This document shows positions 27,996 through 40,357 of a DNA stretch of 52,018 bases, piece after piece; positions within the stretch are counted from its first letter, which is position 1, and the number at the start of each line of letters is the position of its first letter. The translations under genes and the position numbers were made by a program. A model generated the notes under the pieces. It worked only from the letters and a program-made list of their open reading frames with translations. It was not told the origin of the DNA and did not search any database. The DNA is taken from the NCBI GenBank assembly GCA_022824685.1, contig JAJDZJ010000124.1, forward strand, positions 1-52,018, given 5' to 3'. Origin of the DNA: Caldilineaceae bacterium. GTDB lineage: Bacteria > Chloroflexota > Anaerolineae > Caldilineales > Caldilineaceae.

Positions 27996-28457
27996 ATGAC
28001 CGAAATGCCAGCCAACGGGAACGGCCCAGGCGATGCCGTTCTCCAGTATCATCTGGACGACGAACAGTACGAGATTTTGGTGGAAGCCGTCGCTGGAGAG
28101 AGGGCGGTGGGGGTCGCTCTGTGGGAGGAGTCGATCAGCGATGAGTTGGGCGAAAGACCGTCGCCGGAGACGAGAGCGCTGTTCGACCTCGACCTCTATC
28201 TGGAAAACAGTGTGTTGCTGGCTCTGTACGGAACGTCGATTTATACTGATCCTGAAAGCGATCCCTTGCGCGGCTGGCAACAGGCTGGTAGAATAGTGCA
28301 GGCTCAGATAAGGGAAGGAATCTGGCTGGATGAGATTGCGACGACTGAGGAGGAGGAGCTTGTCCTGATTCTGAGTCGCAATCACCGGCCGCAGTTGTAT
28401 TTTAGTGTGAGTGGCTGGACTGTTGAGGAATGGGAATCTCTGCCCGGCGAGCAATGA
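27996..28457 (+). CDS. Uncharacterised acidic protein
   Basis: A 153-residue acidic soluble protein that I do not recognise. It is rich in Glu and Leu with predicted helices and has no signal peptide or membrane segment. Nothing points to a function. It starts at ATG 27996, 70 bases after the M23-like gene, so it may be co-transcribed with it. Confidence 0.55.
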   Translation: MTEMPANGNGPGDAVLQYHLDDEQYEILVEAVAGERAVGVALWEESISDELGERPSPETRALFDLDLYLENSVLLALYGTSIYTDPESDPLRGWQQAGRIVQAQIREGIWLDEIATTEEEELVLILSRNHRPQLYFSVSGWTVEEWESLPGEQ

Positions 28458-28498
28458 CCGCTGTCTGAGGGTAGCCGGTCGTGAACATACGGAGGTCG

Positions 28499-28541
28499 GC
28501 TTCACTTAGAGTGAAGCGAGGGGCGGGCGCGGCGTCGCGCC
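28499..28541. repeat. Two adjacent hairpins
   Basis: GCTTCACT-TAG-AGTGAAGC (28499-28517) is a perfect 8-pair hairpin. GGCGCG-GCGT-CGCGCC (28526-28541) is a perfect 6-pair hairpin. They lie between an unknown gene and a membrane protein gene and could end the upstream transcript, although no U-tract follows. Confidence 0.5.
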
Positions 28542-28608
28542 GCACCCTGCTCAGAGAAAAAGCGTTTGAGGGATTCAGCCGCAACGACCCGATTTGGGGA
28601 GGTTCAAG

Positions 28609-29154
28609 ATGACAATTCTGACTGCCACGAGCGTCGCTCAGACAAACACGGAACGCTGGAGGGCTTCACTTTACGCGGCGCTGGCAGCGGCAGTCGTGGC
28701 GCTGCTGATGGTGTTGCTGAAGGGTGTGCCCGTTATCGGAGCCCTATTGGGAATCGTGATCGGCGCTGCCCCGATTGTGGGTTACGACTATGCACGGGGG
28801 GCCTTGGGCGGGAGCTGGAAGCCGGTGATCGGCGGGCTGATCGGGAACGTATTGTTCGTCATTGGGGTTGCTCTACCTGGCGTATTTACGACGGACTTCG
28901 GGTTCGTTGTCACGGGTCTGGTCATCAGTCTCCTTACCACGATCATCTGGCCGATTGTCGTTGGGGCGATGAGCGCGAATCAGTCAATTTGGCGGCTCTT
29001 GCTGGCAAGCATAATCGGACTCATTCTTGGGTATATCGTGGCGTTCATCGCCGCGGGTCAGAATCCAACCAGTTGGCCTGGCATTTCGGCGATCCTCTTT
29101 TGGGCTGTATGGGGCGGAACGGTTGGCGCGGCGTTGAGCGCCTGGAGCAAGTAA
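28609..29154 (+). CDS. Uncharacterised polytopic membrane protein
   Basis: A 181-residue protein with about five hydrophobic segments: near residues 20-60 (two helices), 73-95, 100-125, 130-150 and 157-178. It is Gly/Ala/Ile-rich. I do not recognise a family. ATG 28609 has GGGAGG 6 bases upstream; a TTG start at 28594 would precede that site. A hairpin follows its stop codon, so it may be monocistronic. Confidence 0.65.
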   Translation: MTILTATSVAQTNTERWRASLYAALAAAVVALLMVLLKGVPVIGALLGIVIGAAPIVGYDYARGALGGSWKPVIGGLIGNVLFVIGVALPGVFTTDFGFVVTGLVISLLTTIIWPIVVGAMSANQSIWRLLLASIIGLILGYIVAFIAAGQNPTSWPGISAILFWAVWGGTVGAALSAWSK

Positions 29155-29207
29155 ACAGCGAAACAGGGCACGTTCCTGTGCCGCAGGCAATTTGAAATAG
29201 CACTGGC

Positions 29208-29235
29208 TCAGCGGGCGAGTTTAAGCGCCCGCTGA
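29208..29235 (+). terminator. Candidate terminator after the membrane protein
   Basis: TCAGCGGGCG and CGCCCGCTGA form a perfect 10-pair stem around an 8-base loop, followed by TTCAATTCT. The stem is very stable, but the tail is only moderately U-rich. Confidence 0.5.
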
Positions 29236-29319
29236 TTCAATTCTGGACGGAGAGAGTTGGGCAGCACTCTCCTTCTGCGGCGCTGAGCGCAGCACCGAGA
29301 ACCGGGACCGGCTTGGCCA

Positions 29320-30975
29320 ATGTATCGGGATGCAACGACGCTTGAAGAGATATACCGGCTGGCGTTGCCGCCGGGCTCAAGGGTGCTGTTCGGCAAGGAG
29401 CTGCTTGGCCGGCCGGTCAGTTGGGCGTGCAGCATGCGCCCAAGTCCACCGGCCTTCCCCAATCTTGAAGGGGAAGAACTGGCCCTGATCGATATCGAGG
29501 ACCTGCGCCAGTTTGACCCACAAATGCGACTGGACCGTGTTGTCAATAGCCTGCACCAAGCGGGCATTTCAGCGATTGGCGTGATTGGCGAGGCGCCGCA
29601 GGCCGCGGTGAAGGCCGCTGAAAAGAACCAAGTCCCAATTATTGCGCTCCCCGCGTCCCAACACCTGCTGACAGTTGAAAGGACCGTAATCCGCCTGATT
29701 GTAGACAGGGGGGGATACCTTGCCGCGAAGGCTGCTGATCTGCAACGGGAGTTGACGCAGATTGAATTGGACGGGGGCGGCCTGGGGATGATGGCGGAGC
29801 TTCTGGCGCGGTTCTCTGAACAGCCGGTCCTCTTTTTGAAGGATGAAGGGAATCCGATCGCGTTTGCCGGACTAGAGGAGTTGCCGGAGAACCACAAGCG
29901 GCGCGTATTGGCGTCACTGCCCAGCCGGACGACTTTGCGCAGCTGGCTGGCCGCCAGGATGGGCCCGGTCCCGACCGAAAACGATGATTTGACAGGCATC
30001 CTTCCATTTGAGGGCAAGCAACGTTTTCGCGAAATGGTGGTGAGCCCCGTCATCGTAGCGGAGCGAGTTGAGGGATACTGCCTTCTGTTGCGGTCGAGCT
30101 CCGGTATGTCGGATGAGATCTCAACGGTCGAGCGGCTGGCGGCGCTGCAGGGGGCGGGCGCGGCAGCCCTGGCCTGGAGCCGAGAACAGGCGGTCGGGGC
30201 GGTCGAGGAAAAGATGCGGGCCGTCTTTTTGGATGAGTTGCTGGCAACAGAGATTGCCGACGAGGAGGCGTGGATCCAGCGGGGGCATACGCTGGGCTTC
30301 GACCTGGCGAGGCCCCACACCGCCTGGCTGATCCAGGCGGAAGGCATTCAGGACTGGCCGAATGCGCTCAGGCAGTATTTAGCCACACGGCAAGAACCGG
30401 TCCTGATCTCTGTGCGCGCTGAAGTTGCGCTGCTATTCTGGCCCAGCGACAATCCCAAGAGCGGGCGAGAGTTTAAAGCAGTGGCGAATGGGATCGTTGA
30501 TCACTTCACTTCATCCTATCGCAGGGCCAAACTCAACATTGGGATCGGCCGGCCGGCCTCCTCGGTGCGGGAATGGCTGCGCAGCCTGGAGCAGGCGCGT
30601 GAAAGCTGGCGAATGGGTAGCTCATGGCAGGCATCGCCGGTGACCTATTTTGGCGATTTGGGGCTATACCAGCTGCTGACGGGGTTAGGCGGGAGCGGAG
30701 AAGCGGGCCGATTCTTCCGCAAAACGGTGGAACCCTTGATCTCGCATGACGTGGAACACAACGCTGAACTGGTCGAGACGCTGGAGGCCTTTTTTGCTTG
30801 CCACGGGAACCTCAGTCAGACCGCGGCCGCTCTGCATATCCACCGCAATACGCTTACCTACCGCCTGCAGCGGATCTCCGCCATCACGCGTATGGACCTG
30901 GACGACGCCGACTCGCGTTTTTCCCTCCAACTTGGTCTCAAACTGCGCCCCGTTTTGAAGAACAGGATGATGTAG
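29320..30975 (+). CDS. PucR family transcriptional regulator
   Basis: A 551-residue regulator. The N-terminal 130 residues fit the PucR-like ligand domain (LLGRPVSW, LEGEELALIDIEDL, AIGVIGEAPQAAVKAA). The middle has a GGDEF-like degenerate domain. The C-terminus is the PucR HTH_30: LVETLEAFFACHGNLSQTAA, then LHIHRNTLTYRLQRI. Such proteins usually activate purine or amino-acid catabolism genes. It ends 25 bases before the convergent trpA stop. No obvious target is adjacent, although the unlinked membrane protein and binding protein genes upstream are possible. Confidence 0.9.
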   Translation: MYRDATTLEEIYRLALPPGSRVLFGKELLGRPVSWACSMRPSPPAFPNLEGEELALIDIEDLRQFDPQMRLDRVVNSLHQAGISAIGVIGEAPQAAVKAAEKNQVPIIALPASQHLLTVERTVIRLIVDRGGYLAAKAADLQRELTQIELDGGGLGMMAELLARFSEQPVLFLKDEGNPIAFAGLEELPENHKRRVLASLPSRTTLRSWLAARMGPVPTENDDLTGILPFEGKQRFREMVVSPVIVAERVEGYCLLLRSSSGMSDEISTVERLAALQGAGAAALAWSREQAVGAVEEKMRAVFLDELLATEIADEEAWIQRGHTLGFDLARPHTAWLIQAEGIQDWPNALRQYLATRQEPVLISVRAEVALLFWPSDNPKSGREFKAVANGIVDHFTSSYRRAKLNIGIGRPASSVREWLRSLEQARESWRMGSSWQASPVTYFGDLGLYQLLTGLGGSGEAGRFFRKTVEPLISHDVEHNAELVETLEAFFACHGNLSQTAAALHIHRNTLTYRLQRISAITRMDLDDADSRFSLQLGLKLRPVLKNRMM

Positions 30976-31000
30976 GCGAAGGCAGTCACACCGCCTGTTT

Positions 31001-31816
31001 TCAGCCGGACTCGCCCTGTGTCTGGTGGCTGCCCGTTGCGAGCTGCTCGGCGAGGCTGCGCACAGCTTCGAGCCCTTCCCCGGATCCGGCAGCCTTTACC
31101 AGGGCAGAACCGACGACTACCCCTTGCGCGATATTGGCCACTCGTGCGGCCTGACTGCCTGTGCTGATGCCGAAGCCGACCGCGAGGGGCAGGTCGGTGT
31201 GGCGACGGACCCGTTCGACGAAAGCTGGCAGGCCCGGCGGCAGTTCATCACGCGCGCCGGTGATACCGGTAACGCTGACGAGATAGATGAACCCGGTGGT
31301 ATGGCGGGCCACAGATTTGATGCGTTCTTCGGTGCTGGTGGGGGCCAGCATATAAACTGTTGCCAGACCGGCCGCGCGGCAGGCAGGCTCCAGCATTTCA
31401 GATTCTCCTGGCGGCAGATCGGGGACGATCAGGCCATCCATGCCGGCATCGGCTGCAGCCTCGACGAACCGTTCTTCGCCGAAGGCCAGAATCGGGTTGT
31501 AGTAACTCATTGCGCAGAAGGGCGTTTCGACGCCCCGGTCTCGCAGCTCGCGTGACATCTGCAGGCAGTCGGCCACGGTCGTGCCGCCAACGAGGGCAGA
31601 GAATGTGGCCGTCTGGATGGTCGGTCCGTCGGCAAGCGGATCACTGTGGGGGATGCCGAATTCGATAATGTCCGCGCCGGCTTTCGCCAGGGCGGCGACG
31701 ACCTCGACAGATTCCTGTCGGGTCGGGTAGCCCATGGCATGATAGGGCATAAACGCGGCGCCGCCACTCTTTTTCAGGTCTCGAAAGACCTGATCAATGC
31801 GATCTACTCCGTTCAT
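31001..31816 (-). CDS. trpA: Tryptophan synthase alpha chain
   Basis: A 271-residue TIM-barrel subunit that releases indole from indole-3-glycerol phosphate. The catalytic pair Glu52 ([11 protein letters not shown]) and Asp63 (LADGPTIQ) is present, and the [18 protein letters not shown] segment is typical. AGGTGAGAG precedes the ATG. It is the last gene of the leftward aromatic operon, 29 bases after trpB, and it is separated from trpEGDCF, which lie in the other operon. Confidence 0.95.
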   Translation of the reverse strand: MNGVDRIDQVFRDLKKSGGAAFMPYHAMGYPTRQESVEVVAALAKAGADIIEFGIPHSDPLADGPTIQTATFSALVGGTTVADCLQMSRELRDRGVETPFCAMSYYNPILAFGEERFVEAAADAGMDGLIVPDLPPGESEMLEPACRAAGLATVYMLAPTSTEERIKSVARHTTGFIYLVSVTGITGARDELPPGLPAFVERVRRHTDLPLAVGFGISTGSQAARVANIAQGVVVGSALVKAAGSGEGLEAVRSLAEQLATGSHQTQGESG

Positions 31817-31845
31817 CTCTCACCTCGCGCCCAGAGCTGGCCCAT

Positions 31846-33096
<1,251 letters not shown>

Positions 33097-33139
33097 CAGT
33101 TCCTCGCAGTGGGTCTGGCGACGGAGGCGCAACCGTCCG

Positions 33140-34075
33140 TCATCTACGCTCGAAGATGATATTTGTAGCCTGCTGCATAACAGAGACCGGCGCGGCTTCG
33201 CCGGTCCACTTTTCCCAGGCGATGGCGCCCTGGTATACGAGCATTCCGAGGCCCCCGATGGGTGTCGCGCCATCGGTGGATGCCAACTGCAGCATGCGCG
33301 TCATGGCCGGGTTGTAGACCAGGTCATAGACGATCTGATCCTCGCGAAATTCGACGTTTTCCTCCCAGGGAAGCCCTTCGATGCGGGGCTCCATGCCCAG
33401 CGACGTACAGTTTACGATCAGGTCGGCGTCCTGGGCGCTGCGGGTTACGTCGTCGGGGAAGGCGGTGCCGCTAATCCTGATTTGCGGGAAGTAGGACTGC
33501 ATGGTCGCCGCCAGATCCACAGCCTTCGGGACGGTACGGTTGAGGATGGCGACGCTGTGCACGCCTGCCTCGGCGAGCCCGTAGACCACCGCCCTGGCGG
33601 AACCGCCGGCTCCGATCACGAGCGCGCGCTTCTGGGCGGGGTCGACATCGTGCGCGTGCAGATCGGCGATGAAGCCGGCGCCGTCCGTATTGTCGCCGGT
33701 CAGCTGGCCATCTTCTTCGACAACAATCGTATTGACTGCGCCTATCGCTTCGGCCGCGGCGGTCCAGTTTTGCAGATGCGGCATGACAGCCTGCTTATGG
33801 GGGACGGTCACGTTTACGCCTCTCAGCCCGAGGGCCGGCAACGAGGCGACCGCTGCCGGCACGCGTTCCGGGGGCACAGGGAAGGCCAGGTAGCGCCAGT
33901 TCATTTGGCGGGCGACGAAGGCGGCGTTGTGCATCTGCGGGCTGATCGAATGGGTGACGGGCCACCCCAACAGGCCGACGAGCGTTGTCGCCGCGTTGAT
34001 GTCGGTCGGGAACAGCTCTGAATCGGCTGCCGAGGCCGGCGGCGCGACTGCTTTGGGCTGCTGGGGATCACGCAT
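33140..34075 (-). CDS. aroE: Shikimate dehydrogenase
   Basis: A 311-residue NADP-dependent enzyme that reduces dehydroshikimate. The substrate site is [16 protein letters not shown]; the catalytic Lys94 (VTVPHKQ) and Asp131 (GDNTDGAG) are present, and [10 protein letters not shown] is the cofactor loop. ATG 34075 overlaps the end of aroA by 8 bases, which implies coupled translation. The first 30 residues are a Pro/Ala-rich extension not usual for the family. Together with aroKB and aroQ this completes the middle of the pathway. Confidence 0.94.
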   Translation of the reverse strand: MRDPQQPKAVAPPASAADSELFPTDINAATTLVGLLGWPVTHSISPQMHNAAFVARQMNWRYLAFPVPPERVPAAVASLPALGLRGVNVTVPHKQAVMPHLQNWTAAAEAIGAVNTIVVEEDGQLTGDNTDGAGFIADLHAHDVDPAQKRALVIGAGGSARAVVYGLAEAGVHSVAILNRTVPKAVDLAATMQSYFPQIRISGTAFPDDVTRSAQDADLIVNCTSLGMEPRIEGLPWEENVEFREDQIVYDLVYNPAMTRMLQLASTDGATPIGGLGMLVYQGAIAWEKWTGEAAPVSVMQQATNIIFERR

Positions 34076-35399
34076 TTTCGTCTGCCCAATCGATCTCTTG
34101 CACGTCAACGTTGAGCGCGCGCAGCGTCGATTCGAAGCCGGGAAAGCTGTCGGCGGTAACGTGCGCGTTATGGATGGTCGTCTCGCCGCCGGCGATCACA
34201 CCGGCCACGGCCAGTGCCATCGCCAACCGATGGTCGCCGTGGCTGTCGACGGCCGCGCCGGTGAGCCGGGTGGGTCCATCCACGATGAACCCGTCGGCGG
34301 TCTCCTGAATCTGCGCCCCCATCTTTTTGAGCTCGGAGACGGTGGTGGCGATGCGGTCGGTCTCCTTAACGCGGAGCTCCTGGGCATCCCGCACAACGGT
34401 GCGGCCCTCGGCCTGGGTGGCTGCCACGGCCAGGACCGGCAGCTCGTCGATCATGGTTACAAGTTGCTCGCCCCCGAAATCAAGGCCTTTCAGACCGCCG
34501 CCGCTGACGATCAGATCGGCCACGGGCTCACCGCCCTGCAGGGGCCGCTCTCTACGCCGAATATTGGCGCCCATCTCTGACAGAGCGTCTACGATGCCGG
34601 TACGGGTTGCGTTGACGCCCACATCTACGATCGTCAGATTGCTGTCCGGCAAGGCGGAAGCGCCAACCAGGAGAAATGCGGCCGAGGAGATATCGCCTGG
34701 GATCAGAATGTTCAGTGGTTCCAGCGGGGACTGAGGACGTTCGCTGTGGGTCGTATTGCCCAGAGCGGAGACCGGCGCGCCCATCGAGTTCAGCATGCGT
34801 TCAGTGTGGTCGCGGGCAGGGCCCGGCTGGTGCACGACGGTCAGCCCATGGGCGTACAGGCCTGCCAGGAGGATGCAGCTCTTGACCTGGGCGCTGGCGA
34901 CCGGCATCTCGTATTCGATGGCGGAGAGGCGGGAAGGCACAATCGTAAGGGGCGCGTAGCGGCCGCCTTGTCGTCCGAAGATCTGCGCGCCCATCGTGCG
35001 CAGCGGGTCGACGATCCGGGCCATGGGGCGGCCGCGGATTTGGGACGTTCCACTGAGAACGCTAACGAACTCCTGACCAGCCAGCAGCCCTGCGAGAAGA
35101 CGCATGGTCGTGCCGCTGTTGTCGCAGTCCAGCACGTCGCCAGGCTCTTGCAGGCCATCGAGGCCGACGCCATGGACCTCCAGTCGGGTCCTGCTGATTT
35201 CATCGATGCGCACACCCATGGCCCGCATGATGTTCATGGTTGCCCGACAGTCATGGCCATCCAGGAAGTTGCGGATGTGAGAGGAGCCCTCGGCGATCGA
35301 ACCGAAGATCACGGACCGATGGCTGATGGACTTATCTCCGGGCACGCTGCAGCGGCCGATGAGGGGACAATTGTTTCTGATCTTGAGGATGTCTGCCAT
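34068..35399 (-). CDS. aroA: 3-phosphoshikimate 1-carboxyvinyltransferase (EPSP synthase)
   Basis: A 443-residue enzyme that joins PEP to shikimate 3-phosphate. VPGDKSISHRS carries Lys23, DNSGTTMRLLAG is the PEP-site loop, and QELRVKETDR is the C-terminal domain motif. The NSGTT loop is like that of Bacillus-type enzymes rather than the NAGTA loop of E. coli. GGAAAT precedes the ATG weakly. The 121-base gap from tyrA has no evident promoter or terminator. Confidence 0.95.
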   Translation of the reverse strand: MADILKIRNNCPLIGRCSVPGDKSISHRSVIFGSIAEGSSHIRNFLDGHDCRATMNIMRAMGVRIDEISRTRLEVHGVGLDGLQEPGDVLDCDNSGTTMRLLAGLLAGQEFVSVLSGTSQIRGRPMARIVDPLRTMGAQIFGRQGGRYAPLTIVPSRLSAIEYEMPVASAQVKSCILLAGLYAHGLTVVHQPGPARDHTERMLNSMGAPVSALGNTTHSERPQSPLEPLNILIPGDISSAAFLLVGASALPDSNLTIVDVGVNATRTGIVDALSEMGANIRRRERPLQGGEPVADLIVSGGGLKGLDFGGEQLVTMIDELPVLAVAATQAEGRTVVRDAQELRVKETDRIATTVSELKKMGAQIQETADGFIVDGPTRLTGAAVDSHGDHRLAMALAVAGVIAGGETTIHNAHVTADSFPGFESTLRALNVDVQEIDWADENA

Positions 35400-35520
35400 T
35401 TGATTTCCGGGTCGTTAAAGGACGGTTGGACCTTCAGAAAACTCGTGTGGCGCGCCTGTGATGTGCCTGCTTACCCCATGCGAACGCGTTTGCAGTTTGT
35501 GAATTTTGCAGGAGGCCAGC

Positions 35521-36420
35521 TCAGTTGCTGGCCTGTGAGGCAGTTCCCCGTTTTGAGGGTTTCCAGGCGGCACGGGCCTCCTGGGAGCAGGAGAGCTTGG
35601 TTTGCAGGGCGTCTTCATCGTCTTGCGCCAGAAGCGTTCGCAGCTCCAAAAGATGGTCGTTCAGCGTGTCCAACTGCGACAGAACGGCATCGCGGTTGGT
35701 CACCAGAATGTCCAGAAACATCTGTGTATCGCTTGCGGCCACCCTGCTGGTATCGCGAAAGCCGCCGGCGGCCAGTTCCCAGACGGCGTCATCAGTTTTT
35801 CCGCTATCATTGACAGTGTGGACAAGAGCGCTCGCCAGTAGAAAGGGCAGGTGGCTGATGGCGGCAACCAGCCGGTCATGGCGGGCGGGCTGCATTGTGA
35901 TGGGCGTTGCGCCGATGGCCAGCGCGAGTTCGGTGGCCAGGGAGACTGTTTCCGCGGTCGTGCGCGGCAGGGGCGTGAGGACCCAGGGCGCGCCCTCGTA
36001 CAGTCCACTTTCGGCGGCGGCGTAACCGGCCGTTTCTTTACCGGTCATTGGATGGCCGCCGATGGGCTGCACGGTGGCGGGCAGCCTGTCCATTGCGGCG
36101 CAGATTTCGGCTTTCGTGCTGCCCATGTCCATGACGACCGTGCCCGGCCACAGGATTGGACCGAGCGTTTCCAACATCCGTACGACAGCACGCACGGGCG
36201 TGGACAGGATCACGATATCAGCGCCGGCGACACCTGAACTGAGATCGGTTGTCGCCAGGTCGACGGCGTTCTCGTGAAAGGCGCGCAGGATGGTCGTGAA
36301 GTTGCGGGTGACTCCACGCACTTCACGACAGAGATTGCGCTGTTTCAGGTCGAGGCAGAGGCTCGTCCCCATCAGACCGAGCCCAATGACCGCGACACTG
36401 CATTCAGAAAGAGATTTCAT
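35521..36420 (-). CDS. tyrA: Prephenate dehydrogenase
   Basis: A 299-residue NAD(P)-dependent enzyme that turns prephenate into 4-hydroxyphenylpyruvate for Tyr. The Rossmann motif GLGLMG is at residues 13-18, MDMGSTK and GGHPMTGKE are substrate-site motifs, and the helical dimer domain follows. No ACT domain is present, so feedback control by Tyr is not obvious at protein level. An arogenate dehydrogenase activity cannot be excluded. Confidence 0.92.
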   Translation of the reverse strand: MKSLSECSVAVIGLGLMGTSLCLDLKQRNLCREVRGVTRNFTTILRAFHENAVDLATTDLSSGVAGADIVILSTPVRAVVRMLETLGPILWPGTVVMDMGSTKAEICAAMDRLPATVQPIGGHPMTGKETAGYAAAESGLYEGAPWVLTPLPRTTAETVSLATELALAIGATPITMQPARHDRLVAAISHLPFLLASALVHTVNDSGKTDDAVWELAAGGFRDTSRVAASDTQMFLDILVTNRDAVLSQLDTLNDHLLELRTLLAQDDEDALQTKLSCSQEARAAWKPSKRGTASQASN

Positions 36421-36510
36421 TCTTGTTCGGTGACGCCCGCATGGTTGTCCTGTTTGTGGGCAGGCCCGTCTGATTCGCTGGCAGGACGCGCCGTATGCAA
36501 AAACAGAGAC

Positions 36511-37527
36511 TCAGAGATTCCGTCCGACGGCATTCGCGACGTCCTTCAACTCCTTCATCAGGCTGCCGAAACGCTCGAAAGTCAGACTTTGGGCGCCGTC
36601 GCTCCAGGCTTTGGACGGGTTTGGATGCACTTCGATCATGAGGGCATCGGCCCCCGCGGCGACCGCGGCCTTTGCGACCGGCGCCACGTACTCCCACTGG
36701 CCCGTGCCGTGCGCCGGGTCGGCCACGACGGGCAGGTGGGTGAGTTGCTTCAAGACCGGGATCGCATTGATATCGAAGGTGTTGCGGGTGGCGGTTTCGT
36801 AGGTCCTGATGCCGCGTTCACAGACCATAACCTGCATGTTCCCATTGCTGAGAATGTACTCAGCGCCCATCAGCAGCTCTTGAATCGTACCGCTGATGCC
36901 GCGTTTCAGGAATACAGGCTTGCTGGTTTTGCCCACCGCCTTCAGGAGCGGGTAATTCTGGTTGTTGCGGGCGCCGATCTGGAAAATATCCGTATAGTCG
37001 CCGACCAGCTCGATATCCTCCGAACTCATGACTTCGGTGATGATCGGGAGGCCGGTCTGCTCTCTGGCCTCCGCCAGATATTTGAGGCCCTCTTCGCCCA
37101 ACCCCTGGAAGCTGTAAGGGCTGCTGCGCGGCTTGAAAGCGCCTCCTCGCAGAACGGAGCCGCCGGCCTCCTTGACGGCGTGGGCAGTCTCCAGGATTTG
37201 CTCCCGGCTTTCCACGCTGCATGGCCCGGCCATGACTACAACTCTCTCACCGCCAACACTGATTCCGTTTACAGGGATGGCCGTCGAAGACTGGACAAAG
37301 TCACGGCTGGCGTACTTGTAGGGCTGCATGATGCGGACCGTTTTTTCCACCCCGTCGAGAACCTCGAAGGTGTCCTGTTGGATCAGATAGTCGTCGGCGC
37401 CGATGATGCCGACAATTGTGCGGGCTTCGCCGCGGCTAAGGTGCACTTTGTAGCCAAGCTCTTCCACTCGCTGGACGACGCTCTCAACCTGTTCTTGTGA
37501 AGCATGTTGTTTCATTACGACGATCAT
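36511..37527 (-). CDS. aroF: 3-deoxy-7-phosphoheptulonate synthase (DAHP synthase), copy 2
   Basis: A 338-residue type I-beta DAHP synthase, first step of the shikimate pathway. An N-terminal ferredoxin-like regulatory domain (about residues 1-70, [18 protein letters not shown]) precedes the barrel, which has [38 protein letters not shown] and [11 protein letters not shown]. This domain layout is that of the Thermotoga enzyme, whose N-terminal domain binds Phe or Tyr. ATG 37527 follows AAGGAAGGAAC. It is a tandem paralogue of the next gene upstream. Confidence 0.95.
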   Translation of the reverse strand: MIVVMKQHASQEQVESVVQRVEELGYKVHLSRGEARTIVGIIGADDYLIQQDTFEVLDGVEKTVRIMQPYKYASRDFVQSSTAIPVNGISVGGERVVVMAGPCSVESREQILETAHAVKEAGGSVLRGGAFKPRSSPYSFQGLGEEGLKYLAEAREQTGLPIITEVMSSEDIELVGDYTDIFQIGARNNQNYPLLKAVGKTSKPVFLKRGISGTIQELLMGAEYILSNGNMQVMVCERGIRTYETATRNTFDINAIPVLKQLTHLPVVADPAHGTGQWEYVAPVAKAAVAAGADALMIEVHPNPSKAWSDGAQSLTFERFGSLMKELKDVANAVGRNL

Positions 37528-37631
37528 GGTTCTGTTCCTTCCTTGATTCGCTGCGCATCTCAATTTTCGACGAAAAATATGATTTCTGTTTCAACATGGT
37601 TCTCTGTCATGCCCGAAGCGGGTAGGGACTC

Positions 37632-38729
37632 TCAGGCCAATACGACCCCCTTTTCTCTTTCCGCTCCATCCGGTTCTTTCGCGTCGTCGGCGGAGGCAGT
37701 TACACCGGCAGGCGAGGCGATGGAGCGGCCGATGGCCTTGGCAACTCTTCGCAGGCCGTGCATCAGGTCCGCGAACCGTTCTGGTTTAAGGCTTTGGTCG
37801 CCGTCGCTCAACGCGGACTCGGGATCAAGGTGAACCTCAAGGATGAGCGCATCGGCGCCGGCCGCGACGGCTGCTAGAGACATCGGGGGCACGAGCTCCC
37901 AATCGCCGGTGCCATGGGCGGGATCAGCCACGACAGGCAGGTGTGATGCCCGTTTCAGTACGGGGATGGCGTTGAGGTCGAAGGTGTTGCGGGTCGCTGT
38001 TTCGTAGGTACGGATGCCGCGCTCGCACAGCATCACCTGCATGTTGCCATTGCTCAAAATATATTCAGCGCACATCAGGAGCTCCTGGATCTCGCCGCTG
38101 ATTCCGCGCTTGAGCATCACCGGGCGGTTCGTTTTGCCTACCTCTTTGAGAAGGCCGTAATTCTGCATATTGCGGGCGCCGATTTGCAGGATATCCACGT
38201 ATTCGGCCACCAGGTCGATGGTCTCGACGGTCATCACTTCGGAGATGACGGGCAGTCCGGTGATTTCACGAGCTTCGGCCAGGTATTTGAGCCCTTCTTC
38301 GCCAAGCCCCTGGAAGCTGTAGGGGCTTGTCCGGGGCTTGAAGGCACCGCCGCGCAGGACTGACGCCCCGGCCTCTTTGACCGCGATGGCGGACTGGATG
38401 ATCTGTTCCCGGCTCTCCACGCTACAGGGTCCAGCCATGACGACGACCTGGTCCCCGCCGAAACGGACGCCGCCCACGTCGATCGTGGTGCCGTCAGGGT
38501 TGGTGGTTCGGCTGGCCAGCTTGAAGGGATCCTGGATGCGGACAGTTCTGAGCACGCCCGCCATGGCATCAAACGTCTGGCGCCGAACCTGCGTCAGGTC
38601 TCCGATGAGGGCGATGACGGTATGGTTTTCGCCATGGATTGGTTGGGTTTGGGCGCCCATGGAGGCTGCACGGCTGAGAACATGCTCGATCTCGGCTGCG
38701 GTCGCCTGAGGTTTCATTACGATGACCAT
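37632..38729 (-). CDS. aroF: 3-deoxy-7-phosphoheptulonate synthase (DAHP synthase), copy 1
   Basis: A 365-residue type I-beta DAHP synthase with the same domains as copy 2: N-terminal regulatory domain, [36 protein letters not shown] and [11 protein letters not shown]. It is clearly a tandem duplicate; the barrels are nearly superimposable, while the N-terminal domains differ much more. It has a C-terminal tail of about 25 charged residues not found in copy 2. ATG 38729 follows TTGGAG at 6 bases. Confidence 0.95.
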   Translation of the reverse strand: MVIVMKPQATAAEIEHVLSRAASMGAQTQPIHGENHTVIALIGDLTQVRRQTFDAMAGVLRTVRIQDPFKLASRTTNPDGTTIDVGGVRFGGDQVVVMAGPCSVESREQIIQSAIAVKEAGASVLRGGAFKPRTSPYSFQGLGEEGLKYLAEAREITGLPVISEVMTVETIDLVAEYVDILQIGARNMQNYGLLKEVGKTNRPVMLKRGISGEIQELLMCAEYILSNGNMQVMLCERGIRTYETATRNTFDLNAIPVLKRASHLPVVADPAHGTGDWELVPPMSLAAVAAGADALILEVHLDPESALSDGDQSLKPERFADLMHGLRRVAKAIGRSIASPAGVTASADDAKEPDGAEREKGVVLA

Positions 38730-38840
38730 TCTATACTCCAATTTGATGATGGCGTTCTCTGCTTAAGCACAGACCTTAATTTGTCGAAAATTTACGATAG
38801 GGTCTGTCAGTATGGCGTGAGGTCGAAGGCTGAATGGACA

Positions 38841-39698
<858 letters not shown>

Positions 39699-39769
39699 CT
39701 GATTACTCCATGGTAGATTGACGTCGAAAGAGAGTGTTTTGCCTTCTCCACGTCTATAGACCGGCGCCG

Positions 39770-40195
39770 TCAGGACCGGTTTTCCAGCTGTTCATCGATC
39801 CACTGATTCAGTTCGTCCAGATCGATTTCGGTTGCCAGGCTCTTGTCCGGGCGCAGAGCTTGGGCTTCTTTCAGATAGACATGCTGAATGTCTTTTTGGG
39901 GCGTAGCGGTGTTCCAATGGATCATCACGCGAATACAGTTTGGCACACTGTCGGGAACGCCCATTTCATGTCCGCACAGAAGCGGCACATCCATCCAACC
40001 CAGCTGGCGAGCGGCGAACGCGGGATATTGGCTGACCACGTCAAGTGTTGTGGTGAAGATTGCGCTGGCAACGTCACCAGGATCGATATTGTTGAGACGA
40101 ATCATAAAGGCCAACAGTTCGCGGGTCGCACGCAGGATCTCTTCAGGCGTATCGTTTTCAATTGTTGTTGCGCCACGCACTCCTCTACAGATCAC
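39770..40195 (-). CDS. aroH: Chorismate mutase, AroH type
   Basis: A 141-residue monofunctional chorismate mutase of the Bacillus AroH fold, making prephenate. The active-site residues correspond well: Arg7 in RGVRGATT, Glu77, Arg89 in CIRVM and Tyr107 in HVYLKEAQ. I chose GTG 40195 with AGGGAGAA upstream, because the family begins VIxRGxRGATT; the frame is open further upstream but passes through the leader terminator. It is the first structural gene after the leader attenuator. Confidence 0.94.
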   Translation of the reverse strand: MICRGVRGATTIENDTPEEILRATRELLAFMIRLNNIDPGDVASAIFTTTLDVVSQYPAFAARQLGWMDVPLLCGHEMGVPDSVPNCIRVMIHWNTATPQKDIQHVYLKEAQALRPDKSLATEIDLDELNQWIDEQLENRS

Positions 40196-40326
40196 GGGAT
40201 TCTCCCTGTATGGCCGGCGCGGCTGCCTCGGGGTGGTCGAAGCAGTCCGCGGCGTTATCGATGTTTCTCCCAATTGGCACTCTTGAATTGAGCAAGTATC
40301 GGTTGCACAAATTCCCTTTCTCCAAC

Positions 40327-40357
40327 AAAAAAAGCGTGGAGTTTGTCTCCACGCCTT
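40327..40357 (-). terminator. Intrinsic terminator between the aromatic leader ORF and aroH
   Basis: On the minus strand GCGTGGAG-ACAAA-CTCCACGC is a perfect 8-pair hairpin followed by seven T residues. AAG/TTT pairing can extend the stem to 11. It lies 24 bases after the leader stop codon and about 130 bases before aroH. No clear second promoter is seen between it and aroH, so transcripts must read through it to express the operon. Confidence 0.88.

Noticed and set aside
30974-31001. Hairpin AGGCG/CGCCT with TGTTTT between pucR and trpA
   Set aside because: Only five pairs with a 13-base loop; too weak to call as a terminator, although a convergent junction would be expected to have one.
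33097-33273. N-terminal extension of trpB
   Set aside because: It overlaps the 3' end of aroE and has no TrpB similarity; ATG 33096 has GAGGAA upstream and gives normal length.
36274-37500. 408-codon plus-strand frame
   Set aside because: Antisense to the DAHP synthase copy at 36511-37527, which has all family motifs.
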